From the NCBI RefSeq assembly GCF_004151485.1, contig NZ_SBFF01000002.1, positions 62,001-126,000 on the forward strand: 64,000 bases of DNA, written 5' to 3'. The first letter of the stretch is position 1, and every line of letters starts with the position of its first letter. Below, piece after piece: positions 1-9,370 of this stretch. Source of the stretch: Sphingosinicella sp. CPCC 101087. Its GTDB lineage: Bacteria; Pseudomonadota; Alphaproteobacteria; Sphingomonadales; Sphingomonadaceae. The notes below the pieces were generated by a model. It had not been told where the DNA came from. It made no database searches and saw only the letters and a list, made by a program, of their open reading frames with translations. A program made the translations under genes and the position numbers.

Positions 1-1230
1 TTCCTGCGCGGCGACCACCGCCACCGGGTAGTGATCGGCAAGGACACCCGGCTGTCGGGCTATATGATGGAAACCGCGCTGATCGCCGGCTTTACCAGCG
101 TCGGCATGGACGTGGTCATGGTCGGCCCGGTGCCGACTCCGGCGGTGGCGTTGCTGACCCATTCGATGCGCGCGGACCTCGGCGTGATGATCTCGGCCAG
201 CCATAACAAGTTCGTCGACAATGGCATCAAGCTGTTCGGGCCGGACGGTTTCAAGCTGTCCGACGAGGACGAGGCGGCGATCGAGGCACTGCTCGAAAAG
301 GCGCCGCGACTGGTGCCGGCGGCCGAGATCGGTCGATCGAAGAAGATCGAGGATGCGCGTGGCCGATACATCCATGCCGCCAAGCTGACCTTCCCGCCGG
401 AACTCACCTTGTCCGGCCTTCGGATCGTGATCGATTGCGCCAACGGCGCCGCCTACCAGGTGGCTCCTTCGGCTCTTTGGGAGTTGGGCGCTGAGGTGGA
501 GGCGATCGGCGTCTCGCCCAACGGCGTCAACATCAACGACCAGTGCGGCTCGACCGACACCGCGCTGCTGCGCCGCACGGTAGTCGAGAGCGGCGCCGAT
601 CTCGGCCTGGCGCTGGACGGAGACGCGGACCGGTTGATCGTCGTCGACGAGAAAGGCGAAGAGGTGGATGGCGACCAGTTGATGGCGCTTATCGCTTCCT
701 CGTGGCACCGGCGCGGGCAGCTGAAGGGCGGTGGAATCGTCGCCACCGTCATGTCGAACCTGGGCCTCGAACGATTTCTCGAAGGGGAGGGGCTGTCGCT
801 CGAGCGCACCAAGGTGGGCGACCGCTACGTTCTCGAGACGATGCGAACCAAGGGCTATAATGTCGGCGGGGAGCAGTCCGGCCACATCATCCTCACCGAT
901 CATGCGCGGACCGGCGACGGGCTGGTGGCGGCCCTGCAGGTCCTCGCCTGCCTGGTGCGCAGCGGCGAGCGGGCAAGCGAGCTGTTGAACCTGTTCGACC
1001 CCCTGCCGCAGCGGCTGGAAAATGTTCGCTTCGAAGGTGGCGCGCCGCTCGGCAATGCCGCCGTCCAGGCGGCCATTGCCGACGCCGAGGCGCGGCTGGC
1101 CGGTCGGGGCCGCCTGGTGATCCGTAAGTCGGGAACCGAGCCGCTGATCCGGGTGATGGCCGAAGGCGAGGACGAAAGTCTCGTGGACGAGGTGATCGAC
1201 ACGATCTGTGCCGCCGTGAAGGCGGCCTGA
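1..1230 (+). CDS. glmM: Phosphoglucosamine mutase GlmM (5' partial)
   Basis: GlmM converts glucosamine-6-phosphate to glucosamine-1-phosphate in the cytoplasm, supplying UDP-GlcNAc for peptidoglycan and lipopolysaccharide. The frame is open from the first base, so the true start lies upstream. The 409 residues present against about 445 in the family suggest roughly 36 N-terminal residues are missing. Visible motifs are the phosphoserine loop SASHN (serine codon near 199), the metal loop DGDADR (about 616-633), the sugar loop GEQSGH (about 868-885) and the C-terminal phosphate loop [12 protein letters not shown]. It is followed on the same strand by DUF1272, thiD and rnhB. Confidence 0.96.
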   Translation, partial: FLRGDHRHRVVIGKDTRLSGYMMETALIAGFTSVGMDVVMVGPVPTPAVALLTHSMRADLGVMISASHNKFVDNGIKLFGPDGFKLSDEDEAAIEALLEKAPRLVPAAEIGRSKKIEDARGRYIHAAKLTFPPELTLSGLRIVIDCANGAAYQVAPSALWELGAEVEAIGVSPNGVNINDQCGSTDTALLRRTVVESGADLGLALDGDADRLIVVDEKGEEVDGDQLMALIASSWHRRGQLKGGGIVATVMSNLGLERFLEGEGLSLERTKVGDRYVLETMRTKGYNVGGEQSGHIILTDHARTGDGLVAALQVLACLVRSGERASELLNLFDPLPQRLENVRFEGGAPLGNAAVQAAIADAEARLAGRGRLVIRKSGTEPLIRVMAEGEDESLVDEVIDTICAAVKAA

Positions 1231-1246
1231 TGCTGGAGAATCCCCG

Positions 1247-1498
1247 ATGCTCGAGCTGAGACCCGATTGCGAGCGCTGCGGCAGGGATCTGCCGCCGGAC
1301 AGCGCCGATGCGCGCATCTGCACCTTCGAATGCACCTTCTGCGCCGGCTGCGTCGAAGGCCCGCTCGGCGGCGTCTGTCCCAATTGCGGCGGCAATTTCG
1401 AACTCCGGCCGATCCGGCCGCGCCACCTGCTCGACAAATATCCGGCTTCGGCAGTCCGCAAGGGTCCTTCGGGCGAGGCTCCGGGCGGACCGGAATGA
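1247..1498 (+). CDS. DUF1272 family zinc-binding small protein
   Basis: An 83-residue protein of the DUF1272 family. It carries closely spaced cysteine pairs (CERC, then CTFEC/CTFC, CAGC and CPNC), a zinc-ribbon or treble-clef-like pattern. The biochemical role is not known. The gene sits 16 nt after glmM, and its TGA overlaps the ATG of thiD as ATGA, so translation of the two is probably coupled. Family assignment rests on the cysteine pattern and the ELRPIRP segment. Confidence 0.8.
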   Translation: MLELRPDCERCGRDLPPDSADARICTFECTFCAGCVEGPLGGVCPNCGGNFELRPIRPRHLLDKYPASAVRKGPSGEAPGGPE

Positions 1499-2313
1499 TC
1501 CCGGGCCGCGTGCTGATCGTCGCCGGCTCCGATTCCGGCGGCGGCGCGGGAATCCAGGCCGACATCAAGACGGTCACCATGCTCGGCGGATTCGCGATGA
1601 CCGCGATCACCGCGATCACCGCGCAGGACACGCTCGGTGTCGAGGCCGTTCTGACGATCCCTGCGGAAATGGTGCTGAAGCAGTTCGACATGGTCGTTGC
1701 CGATCTCGGTGCCGATGTGGTGAAGATCGGCATGATCGGCTCGGCCGACACGGCCGAAAAGCTCGCCGGCCGCCTCTCCGCTCTGTCCGGCGTGCCGGTC
1801 GTGTTCGATCCGGTGATGATCGCGTCGAGCGGGTCGGCTCTGGCCGATGCCGCGACGATCGCCGCGCTCGGCCGGCTGGCGCGGATCGCGGAACTGACCA
1901 CGCCCAACCTTCCGGAGCTGGAAAGGCTCACCGGCCGGTCGATTGGCACGCTCGACGAGCTGGAGGGGGCCGCGCTTATCATGGCCGGAACGACCGGCAG
2001 GGCCGTGCTCGCCAAAGGCGGTCATCTCGCCGGCGATCCCGTCGTCGACGTGTTGGCGCGGCCGGACGGCGCGCTGTGCCGCTGGACTTCGCCGCGGCTC
2101 GAGACCCGCCACAGCCACGGTACCGGCTGCACCCTGGCGAGCGGAATTGCCTGCGGTCTTGCCCAGGGATTGGACCTCGAAGATTCGATCTCGCGAGCCC
2201 GCGATTATCTACAGGCGGCGCTCCGCGCGCCGCCGGGGCTGGGTGCAGGCCATGGGCCGATGGGACATGCGCTCGGGACCGTCCCCTTCGAACATATCCA
2301 CAGGAAAATATGA
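1495..2313 (+). CDS. thiD: Hydroxymethylpyrimidine (phosphate) kinase ThiD
   Basis: ThiD phosphorylates HMP and HMP-phosphate to HMP-pyrophosphate in thiamine biosynthesis. The 272-residue product begins MIPGRVLIVAGSDSGGGAG, the typical ribokinase-like N-terminus, and has the substrate loop DIKT. The C-terminal anion-hole and catalytic motif HGTGCTLASG is intact. The ATG overlaps the preceding stop codon (ATGA). An upstream in-frame extension is open but has no ribosome-binding site and runs through the DUF1272 gene, so the ATG at 1495 is preferred. No TPP riboswitch was recognised upstream, so expression probably follows glmM. Confidence 0.95.
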   Translation: MIPGRVLIVAGSDSGGGAGIQADIKTVTMLGGFAMTAITAITAQDTLGVEAVLTIPAEMVLKQFDMVVADLGADVVKIGMIGSADTAEKLAGRLSALSGVPVVFDPVMIASSGSALADAATIAALGRLARIAELTTPNLPELERLTGRSIGTLDELEGAALIMAGTTGRAVLAKGGHLAGDPVVDVLARPDGALCRWTSPRLETRHSHGTGCTLASGIACGLAQGLDLEDSISRARDYLQAALRAPPGLGAGHGPMGHALGTVPFEHIHRKI

Positions 2314-2368
2314 GGAAGTTTCAGCTTTTCCTGGCCGCGAGCCGGCGCGCCGAATAGGCTTTCGGGCA

Positions 2369-3004
2369 ATGGCGCGTCCCTGCTTCAAGCTCGAGAAGGA
2401 TCATCCCGAACCGCTGGCAGGGGTCGACGAGGCGGGCTGCGCGCCGCTTGCCGGCCCGGTCGTGGCAGCGGCCGTGATCCTCGACCGGAACCGCTTTCCC
2501 CGCGGTATCGACGATTCGAAGGCGCTGCCGGCGCCGGTTCGCGAGGCCCTCTATACGCGGCTCAGGCAGATCGCCGCGGTCGGCGTGGGCATCGCTTCGG
2601 TCGAGGAAATCGATCGGCTGAACATCTTCTGGGCCCGCATGCTGGCGATGCAGCGCGCCGTCGATTCGCTTGGGATCGAGCCGGCGATGGTGCTGGTCGA
2701 CGGCAATCGCTGTCCGCGCTGGGACCGGCCATCGGTCGCGATCGTCGCGGGCGACGCCAAATGCCGGTCGATCGCCGCGGCCTCGATCGTCGCCAAGGTG
2801 ACCCGCGACCGAATCATGGCCGAATATGCGCGCGAGCATCCCGGCTATGGCTGGGAGACCAACAAGGGCTACGGCACGCCCGAACATATCCGGGCGCTCG
2901 CTGCGCTGGGACCGACGCCGCTCCACCGCCGCAGCTTTGCCCCGGTGCGGCAATATATGCTGGAACTGGAGCCGCAGCCGGTTCTGGCCGCCGTGCCTGC
3001 CTGA
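2369..3004 (+). CDS. rnhB: Ribonuclease HII
   Basis: RNase HII nicks DNA 5' of single ribonucleotides and degrades RNA in hybrids. The 211-residue product has the catalytic acidic residues D20, E21, D111 (LVDGN) and D146 (VTRDRIM). The substrate-sensing GRG motif that usually follows DEA reads G23-C24-A25. The chosen ATG gives a normal-length protein starting MARPCFKLEKDHPEPLAGVD; the frame is open further upstream but that part overlaps thiD. The stop codon overlaps the first GANTC site of the ccrM leader. Identity is secure; the GRG change is unusual. Confidence 0.94.
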   Translation: MARPCFKLEKDHPEPLAGVDEAGCAPLAGPVVAAAVILDRNRFPRGIDDSKALPAPVREALYTRLRQIAAVGVGIASVEEIDRLNIFWARMLAMQRAVDSLGIEPAMVLVDGNRCPRWDRPSVAIVAGDAKCRSIAAASIVAKVTRDRIMAEYAREHPGYGWETNKGYGTPEHIRALAALGPTPLHRRSFAPVRQYMLELEPQPVLAAVPA

Positions 3005-3169
3005 ATCGGAATTGCTGAGTCTTTCCGGCCACACCTACTTCAGATTGAGTCTGAACTTCCGGCTCCGACACAATATGTAGCGGGGGCTCCTTTCGTTCCC
3101 CACGCGCGAGACGCAATCTCAAGCGCTTTGGCCAAGCGTCTGTTCTTGACCGGGGAGTCCGCGTGACTC
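3003..3169 (+). promoter_or_regulatory. Cluster of five GANTC sites in front of ccrM
   Basis: Five GANTC sites lie within 167 bp: 3003-3007 (GAATC), 3017-3021 (GAGTC), 3047-3051 (GAGTC), 3155-3159 (GAGTC) and 3165-3169 (GACTC). In DNA this GC-rich fewer than one would be expected. The second and third sites sit in two similar blocks of the form TTG..GAGTCT..TTCCGGC, about 30 bp apart. GANTC is the CcrM target, and in Caulobacter the ccrM promoter is itself methylation-controlled, so autoregulation is inferred. No clear CtrA box was seen here. Confidence 0.65.
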
Positions 3170-3236
3170 AGCATGGTCTCGAGCAGGGACGGCACGACGC
3201 TGCCGTGCCGGAAGGTCGATACGAAGGGGGCGGTGA

Positions 3237-4373
<1,137 letters not shown>

Positions 4374-4375
4374 TC

Positions 4376-4406
4376 GAGCATGATCCGTTCCGGTCGGATC
4401 ATGCTC
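4376..4406 (+). terminator. Perfect 12-bp hairpin after ccrM
   Basis: GAGCATGATCCG and its exact reverse complement flank a 7-nt loop, starting 3 nt after the ccrM stop codon. There is no T-tract, so it may act as a 3' stabiliser or weak terminator rather than a classical intrinsic terminator. It may also be a copy of a dispersed palindromic unit. Nothing else was recognised between here and the next gene at 4591. Confidence 0.6.
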
Positions 4407-4590
4407 TCGCGACCGACCTCCTCGCCGACGATGAAGCCCGTTTCCCGTTGAATCGACAGCTCCGGCGCCGCTGGGTATGAGACGCGCCGGATGAGCGGCG
4501 GGTTGGGAAGTTGGCCGGCGCTCTCGGGGCCGCAACTCGAGCGGCGGCGCGGACCGAGGCGATGACTGCACGGCCGATCGCGACGGGGGG

Positions 4591-5268
4591 ATGATGCAGC
4601 AATATCTCCCGCTTGCGGGCATACTGATCGTCGTCGCCGGTTTCCTGCTTCGGTTCAATCCGATGCTCGTCGTCACCGTTGCGGCGCTCTCTACCGGGCT
4701 GCTCGGCGGCATGGGCCTAGCCGAGGTGATCTCTGCCTTCGGCAAGGCATTCAACGACAATCGGATCATCGCCATCGTGTGGATCGTGCTTCCCGTGGTC
4801 GGGCTGCTCGAGCGCTACGGATTGCAGCAGCGCGCCGCAGCGGTGGTGACCCGGATCCGGGCGGCGACGGTGGGCCGACTGCTGATCGTCTACCTGCTCT
4901 TCCGGCAGGTGACGGCCGCCCTCGGCCTCACGTCGATCGCCGGCCACCCCCAGACGGTGAGGCCGCTGGTCGCGCCGATGGCGCTGGCCGCGGCCGAGCA
5001 GCAGCATGGCGAACTCGAGGAGGAAGCGTCGGAAGAGGTGAAGAGCTATTCTGCCGCCACCGACAATGTCGGCCTGTTCTTCGGCGAGGACATCTTCATC
5101 GCCATCGGCTCGATCATTCTGATCCAGCAGACTCTCGCGCCTTACGGCTATCAGCTCGCGCCGCTCGAGCTCGCAATCTGGGCGATCCCGACCGCAATCA
5201 TTGCCTTCCTGATCCATGGTACCCGTCTGCTGCTGCTCGACAGGTCCCTGGGAAGGCGACACCGATGA
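4591..5268 (+). CDS. DUF969 family inner-membrane protein
   Basis: A 225-residue hydrophobic protein of the DUF969 family with about five or six membrane segments, starting MMQQYLPLAGILIVVAGFLL. It contains the polar segment LTSIAGHPQTVRPL and the FFGEDIFIAIGS region typical of the family. DUF969 and DUF979 proteins are almost always encoded as a pair and are thought to form a transporter; 5-oxoproline has been suggested as substrate from genome neighbourhoods, which I cannot test here. GGGGGG stands just before the ATG. The stop codon overlaps the start of DUF979 (ATGA). Confidence 0.85.
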   Translation: MMQQYLPLAGILIVVAGFLLRFNPMLVVTVAALSTGLLGGMGLAEVISAFGKAFNDNRIIAIVWIVLPVVGLLERYGLQQRAAAVVTRIRAATVGRLLIVYLLFRQVTAALGLTSIAGHPQTVRPLVAPMALAAAEQQHGELEEEASEEVKSYSAATDNVGLFFGEDIFIAIGSIILIQQTLAPYGYQLAPLELAIWAIPTAIIAFLIHGTRLLLLDRSLGRRHR

Positions 5269-6215
5269 TCACGCTGCATTGGGCCTACACCCTCGCTGGC
5301 GCGATGTTCGCGGCCTTTGCTCTGCTGAGCGCGCTCGACCGCTCCAACCGCAAGCGGTTCGGCAATGCCGCCTTCTGGGGCCTGATGGCCTTGAGCCTGC
5401 TCGCCGGCGGCCAGCTGGGCGATTTCGTGAACGGGCTGCTGGTGCTCGGCCTTGTCGGCCTGGCCGGCTTCGGGCTCATCGGCCGCGGCAATCCACCCAC
5501 CAGCAGCGAGGACGAGCGCAGGGCCTGGTCGGCGCGCCTGGGCAACCGACTGTTCCTTCCTGCCCTGATCATCCCCGCAACGGCGCTGATCGGAACGCTC
5601 GCTTACAATTATACCCCGCTCGGCGCTTTCGGCTGGATCGAGGAACGGCGCGAAACCTATATCTTCCTCTGCCTCGGCGCCCTGCTCGCGCTCGCCGCCA
5701 TCTTTGCCTGGCTTCGGCCCCCGGCGGTGGCGCCGCTGCAGGAAGGGCGCCGCCTGATCGACGCGATCGGCTGGGCGGCCGTGCTGCCGCAGATGCTCGC
5801 CGCTCTGGGAGTCGTCTTCGCCGCGGCGGGAGTCGGCGACATTATCGGCGGCGCAGTCCAGGCGGTGATTCCGGAAGGGAGCATCTTCCTGACCGTTCTG
5901 GTGTTCGGGCTGGGCATGGCGCTGTTCACGATGATCATGGGCAACGCCTTCGCGGCCTTTCCGGTGATGGCCGCCGCGATCGGCGTACCGCTGCTGATCT
6001 CCGGCTATGGCGGCAACCCTGCCGTGGTCGGCGCGATCGGCATGCTGGCCGGCTTCTGCGGGACGCTGATGACTCCCATGGCCGCCAACTTCAACATCGT
6101 GCCCGCCGCCCTGCTCGAGCTCAAGGACCGCAACGGCGTGATCAAGGCCCAGGTCGGCACCGCTCTGCCCCTGCTCGCGGCCAACATCCTGCTGATCTAC
6201 ATGCTCGCCTTTTGA
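5265..6215 (+). CDS. DUF979 family inner-membrane protein
   Basis: A 316-residue, very hydrophobic protein with about nine membrane segments, the partner of the DUF969 protein before it. Family-typical features are the MGNAFAAFPVMAAAIGVPLL segment and the C-terminal GFCGTLMTPMAANFNIVPAA stretch, reminiscent of ion-transporter-superfamily loops. The ATG overlaps the DUF969 stop, implying coupled translation in a fixed ratio. The substrate is not known. Confidence 0.87.
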   Translation: MITLHWAYTLAGAMFAAFALLSALDRSNRKRFGNAAFWGLMALSLLAGGQLGDFVNGLLVLGLVGLAGFGLIGRGNPPTSSEDERRAWSARLGNRLFLPALIIPATALIGTLAYNYTPLGAFGWIEERRETYIFLCLGALLALAAIFAWLRPPAVAPLQEGRRLIDAIGWAAVLPQMLAALGVVFAAAGVGDIIGGAVQAVIPEGSIFLTVLVFGLGMALFTMIMGNAFAAFPVMAAAIGVPLLISGYGGNPAVVGAIGMLAGFCGTLMTPMAANFNIVPAALLELKDRNGVIKAQVGTALPLLAANILLIYMLAF

Positions 6216-6270
6216 TCTTCGGAGCCGATCGCCGCTCCCTCAACCTGTACCGACCCGGTAGGACATAGCC

Positions 6271-7269
6271 ATGCGCCACCACCTCACCGCCGAAACCGCC
6301 AACCGCTTTGCCGAGATCGCACTTGGCCATGTCACCCGGGAATATCCGCACAAGCTCGATCATGTGATGGAGGGGCCGGAGGATGCGCTCGGGCCGCGCG
6401 CGCTTCACCCGATCTTCTTCGGCAGCTTCGACTGGCATAGCTGCGTGCATGGCTATTGGCTGCTGCTGCGCACGCGCCGGCTGGTGCCGGATCTCGCCGT
6501 GGCGCCGCGGGTCGCCGCCTTGCTCGACGGCATGCTCACGGAGGTGCGGGTCGCCGGCGAACTCGCTTATCTCGACCGAGCTTATACGGGCGGGTTCGAG
6601 CGGCCTTATGGCTGGGCGTGGCTGCTCGCCCTGCACCGTGAGGCCCAGCGCCATCCGGAATCGCACTGGGCGGAGAATCTGGAGCCGCTCGCCCGCGCCT
6701 TCGCCGATCGGTTCAAGGCCCATCTGCCGCGCCTCACCTATCCGATCCGCACCGGCACCCACTATAACAGCGCCTTCGCGATGATTCTGGCGCTCGACTG
6801 GGCCGAGGCGAACGACCCCGGCCTTGCCGAGCTGATTCCTGCCCGGGCGCGCCATTATTATGGCGAGGATCGCGGCTGTCCCGGCTGGGAGCCCGGCGGC
6901 GATGATTTCCTCTCGCCGGCGCTTACCGAAGCGCTGCTGATGCGCCGCACCTTGCCGGCGGAGGACTTCCGCCTCTGGTTCGACGATTTCCTGCCGGACA
7001 TCGCCGCCGGAGAACCGCGCAGCCTGTTCCGGCCGGCTTTCGTTTCGGATCGCTCGGACGGCAAGATAGCCCATCTCGACGGCGTCAATCTCAGCCGCGC
7101 CTGGTGCTGGCGCGGCATCGCCGCCGCGCTCGATCCGGAACGCGCCGAACTCGCCCACCGCACCGCCGACGAGCATCTCGATGCCAGTCTTCCGCACGTC
7201 GCCGGCGACTATATGGGCGAGCATTGGCTCGCCACCTTCGCCCTGCTCGCGCTCGAGCCACCCGCCTGA
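6271..7269 (+). CDS. DUF2891 family protein
   Basis: A 332-residue soluble protein of the DUF2891 family, predicted mostly alpha-helical with many aromatic, His and Trp residues (FFGSFDWHSCVHGYW, HYNSAFAMILALDWA). The pattern recalls (alpha/alpha)-barrel folds, but no enzymatic role is established. No signal peptide is visible. It lies 55 nt after DUF979, and DUF969-DUF979-DUF2891 clustering suggests it processes whatever the transporter pair brings in. Function is inferred from context only. Confidence 0.82.
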   Translation: MRHHLTAETANRFAEIALGHVTREYPHKLDHVMEGPEDALGPRALHPIFFGSFDWHSCVHGYWLLLRTRRLVPDLAVAPRVAALLDGMLTEVRVAGELAYLDRAYTGGFERPYGWAWLLALHREAQRHPESHWAENLEPLARAFADRFKAHLPRLTYPIRTGTHYNSAFAMILALDWAEANDPGLAELIPARARHYYGEDRGCPGWEPGGDDFLSPALTEALLMRRTLPAEDFRLWFDDFLPDIAAGEPRSLFRPAFVSDRSDGKIAHLDGVNLSRAWCWRGIAAALDPERAELAHRTADEHLDASLPHVAGDYMGEHWLATFALLALEPPA

Positions 7270-7390
7270 TCGGCGACATTCTGCCGTCGCACGGCACGCC
7301 GCTGTCGGTATGGTTTACAAATCCTTACCGCATTAACCTTGAGAGCCGCGCATTTGCGTTGCTGGCCCGCTTCTTGCTGCCTTTCGAATC

Positions 7391-7690
7391 ATGCTCAAGC
7401 GGCTCGGCAGACTGTTCGTCATCAAGACCCGGTGGGAAGCGATCGCGGTGATCTACGCCCTCGCGCTCGGCTCTGTGGATCGGGGCTTCCACTATCTCGA
7501 GCGATACCCCGGCGTCGGCGGATGGCTTCTCTTCGCCGCCTGCACCGGCGTCGTCTTCATGGCGGGCGCGAAGCTGCTCGACATGACTCGCAAGGACAAT
7601 GGCGAGCGCCGACGCAAGAGCGACCTCGAGCGGCCGGCCGCCGGCGAGGGGTCGATGAGGAAGGTCCCCTTCGGTTCGACTGAATCGTAA
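7391..7690 (+). CDS. Small membrane protein, unknown function
   Basis: A 99-residue protein starting MLKRLGRLFVIKTRWEAIAV. It has two likely membrane segments (about residues 13-32 and 42-62) and a basic, acidic-patched C-terminal tail. The upstream 120 bp are locally AT-rich (TTTACAAATCCTTACC around 7314-7329), compatible with its own promoter. Codon use matches neighbouring genes. I do not recognise a family; it looks like a conserved small protein rather than chance because of its coherent hydrophobic pattern. Confidence 0.6.
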   Translation: MLKRLGRLFVIKTRWEAIAVIYALALGSVDRGFHYLERYPGVGGWLLFAACTGVVFMAGAKLLDMTRKDNGERRRKSDLERPAAGEGSMRKVPFGSTES

Positions 7691-7760
7691 CCGACGAGCA
7701 TTTGCGGGAACGGCTTCCCCTGTCCGCCGGTTGATGCAGGCGAAGCAGCAGGAGCCCAGC

Positions 7761-7994
7761 ATGACCGACAAGGCGAAGGCGGAGCGCGAGACCGGCGTGC
7801 GCGGCGGCGGCCAATCGGGCGGCGGCCCCTATCCCAATCCGCACGACGGCAAGTCAGGCGAGCCGGCGGATGGCTTTCAGGGCCATGGCGGCCAGTCCGA
7901 AATGGAATATCACGGTTCGGGCCGGCTGGGCCGGAAGAAGGTCGGAAAGAACGCCAACGCGCCCGCGTCCGGGACCAAGCCCGAACCGCGCTGA
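7761..7994 (+). CDS. Small Gly-rich hydrophilic protein
   Basis: A 77-residue, highly hydrophilic, glycine-rich protein (MTDKAKAERETGVRGGGQSG ... PNPHDGKSGEPADGFQGHGG). It has no membrane segment and ends in a basic tail, resembling disordered stress-type proteins. An upstream ATG at 7731 is open in frame, but AGGAG at 7750-7754, 6 nt before 7761, supports the shorter product. It precedes the psp promoter region by about 100 bp. Function unknown. Confidence 0.6.
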   Translation: MTDKAKAERETGVRGGGQSGGGPYPNPHDGKSGEPADGFQGHGGQSEMEYHGSGRLGRKKVGKNANAPASGTKPEPR

Positions 7995-8022
7995 CAAACG
8001 CTCCCAATTAGTGGTGAGAATT

Positions 8023-8056
8023 GCCAATTGGCGGCGCGAGCACGCCATCCGCCAAT
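8023..8056 (+). promoter_or_regulatory. Inverted repeats upstream of the psp promoter (candidate activator site)
   Basis: A perfect palindrome GCCAATTGGC (8023-8032) overlaps a longer inverted repeat, ATTGGCGG (8027-8034) with CCGCCAAT (8049-8056). The block lies about 60-90 bp upstream of the sigma-54 type promoter, the usual distance for an enhancer-binding protein such as PspF. No pspF gene is in the window, so the assignment to PspF is an inference. Confidence 0.4.
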
Positions 8057-8102
8057 AGACCGACTGGGCTGGAAATCCGCGGAATTCTGCGAAAAATTCG
8101 AG

Positions 8103-8119
8103 TTGGCACGCCTCTTGTT
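8103..8119 (+). promoter_or_regulatory. Sigma-54 type promoter of the psp operon
   Basis: TTGGCACG-CCTC-TTGTT matches the -24/-12 consensus (TGGCACG-N4-TTGCW) with a perfect -24 half and exact GG-N10-G spacing. The only change is GT for GC at -12. Transcription would start near 8129. A 7-bp inverted repeat, CCTTGTG (8121-8127) with CACAAGG (8140-8146), spans the expected start and leader. Psp operons are classically sigma-54/PspF controlled, which agrees. Confidence 0.75.
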
Positions 8120-8166
8120 ACCTTGTGGGCATCTTAAGTCACAAGGTTTCAAAAGGGAGCGACACA

Positions 8167-8331
8167 ATGGCCAACATCACCAACATCGTCACCGCAGCTG
8201 TCGGCGCGATCGTCATCTCCACCGCCTTCGTCGGCGCCGCGGTCGGCCCCGCCACCACCGCCGGCAAGGCCCCGGCCACCTACACCCAGGTGGCCCAGAT
8301 CCCCGCGTCGGACCACGCCGTCCGGGCCTGA
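8167..8331 (+). CDS. 54-aa membrane or exported protein, first gene of psp operon
   Basis: A 54-residue protein, MANITNIVTAAVGAIVISTA followed by a small-residue segment and a polar tail. It has one membrane segment or signal-anchor (about residues 7-30). A strong AAGGGAG stands before the ATG; a longer in-frame form from 8125 would start before the Shine-Dalgarno site. It is the first reading frame after the sigma-54 promoter and 77 nt before pspA, so it should be induced with the phage-shock genes. I do not recognise a named family. Confidence 0.6.
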   Translation: MANITNIVTAAVGAIVISTAFVGAAVGPATTAGKAPATYTQVAQIPASDHAVRA

Positions 8332-8408
8332 CCCGCCGCGGCGGCAGGGCCTGACCTCGACGTCTCCCGGCCGCCGCTTCCAGCCCTTCACCCCCCACCG
8401 GAGCCGCC

Positions 8409-9074
8409 ATGAGCATCTTTTCCAGGACCCGCGACATCATCGCCGCCAACGTCATCGACCTGGTCAACCGGTCGGACGATCCGGCGAGGACGATCCGCGT
8501 CGTCATCCTCGAAATGGAAGAGACGCTGGTCGAGGTTCGCGCCTCGGCGGCGCGCCTGATCGCCGACCAGAAGGAGAAGAGGCGCCAGGTCGCCCAGCTC
8601 GCCGGTCTTCAAGGCAGCTGGACCGAGCGCGCCGAGCTCGCCCTGAGCAAAGGCCGTGACGATCTTGCCCGCGCCGCCCTGGTCGAGAAGGAGAAGCTCT
8701 CCGGCCTCGCCGAGGACTTGCGCGCCGAGATTGCGGCCATAGATGCCGAGTTGCGGGCGTCCGAGGTCGATATCGCCAAGCTACAGGCGAAGCTGCGCGA
8801 GGCCCGCGCTCGCCAGACCGCTATCGCGGCCCGGCTCGAGGGCGCGCAGAACCGCGTGCGGATGCGCGAAATGTATGCCGGGGAGCGGGTCGAGGAGGCC
8901 TTCTCCCAGTTCGAGCTGCTCGAACGCCAGGCGGACCTCGCCGAAGGCCATGCGGAGGCGCTCGCCTTGGCCGCGCCCAAGTCGCTCGAGGAGGAGATTG
9001 CCGAGTTGAAGGTTGCCGAACGGGTCGACGCTGAGCTCGCCGCCATGAAGGCGGCGATGAAGGAGGCGGCATGA
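8409..9074 (+). CDS. pspA: Phage shock protein A
   Basis: PspA is a peripheral inner-membrane ESCRT-III-like protein that protects damaged membranes and restrains PspF. The 221-residue product starts MSIFSRTRDIIAANVIDLVN, the conserved amphipathic membrane-binding helix, followed by long coiled-coil segments (about residues 25-185) and the IVILEMEE-like motif (VVILEMEETLVEVR). Length is typical. Its stop overlaps the pspB start (ATGA). Confidence 0.96.
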   Translation: MSIFSRTRDIIAANVIDLVNRSDDPARTIRVVILEMEETLVEVRASAARLIADQKEKRRQVAQLAGLQGSWTERAELALSKGRDDLARAALVEKEKLSGLAEDLRAEIAAIDAELRASEVDIAKLQAKLREARARQTAIAARLEGAQNRVRMREMYAGERVEEAFSQFELLERQADLAEGHAEALALAAPKSLEEEIAELKVAERVDAELAAMKAAMKEAA

Positions 9075-9370
9075 CCCTCCAGATCGACGGCGTCGACGTG
9101 ATGAACGCGATCGAGATTGCGGCCTGGATCGGCAGCATCGTCGCGATGCTGGTGATCGGCCTGATCGTCTGGGTGATGGTTCGGCCGCCGCGCCGGGAGC
9201 GGGTCCGGCCTGCCGAGCCCGACGGGCTCGACGCCGAAGAGATGATGCGGCTGCTCGACCGGATGGAGCAGCGGCTCGAGGTTCTGGAACGCGCCGTCGC
9301 CGTCGAAGCGAGGGAAGAGGACAGGATGCTCACGGGCGGCGATCGCCCCGAGACGAGGAGGACGAAATGA
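9071..9370 (+). CDS. pspB: Phage shock protein B (PspB)
   Basis: A 99-residue protein with one N-terminal membrane helix (about residues 15-37) followed by a charged helix whose RMEQRLEVLERAV segment matches the PspB leucine-zipper region. It is somewhat longer than the roughly 75-residue enterobacterial PspB. PspB and PspC sense envelope stress and release PspA from PspF. Four-base overlaps with pspA in front and pspC behind show one tightly coupled unit. Confidence 0.85.
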   Translation: MTLQIDGVDVMNAIEIAAWIGSIVAMLVIGLIVWVMVRPPRRERVRPAEPDGLDAEEMMRLLDRMEQRLEVLERAVAVEAREEDRMLTGGDRPETRRTK

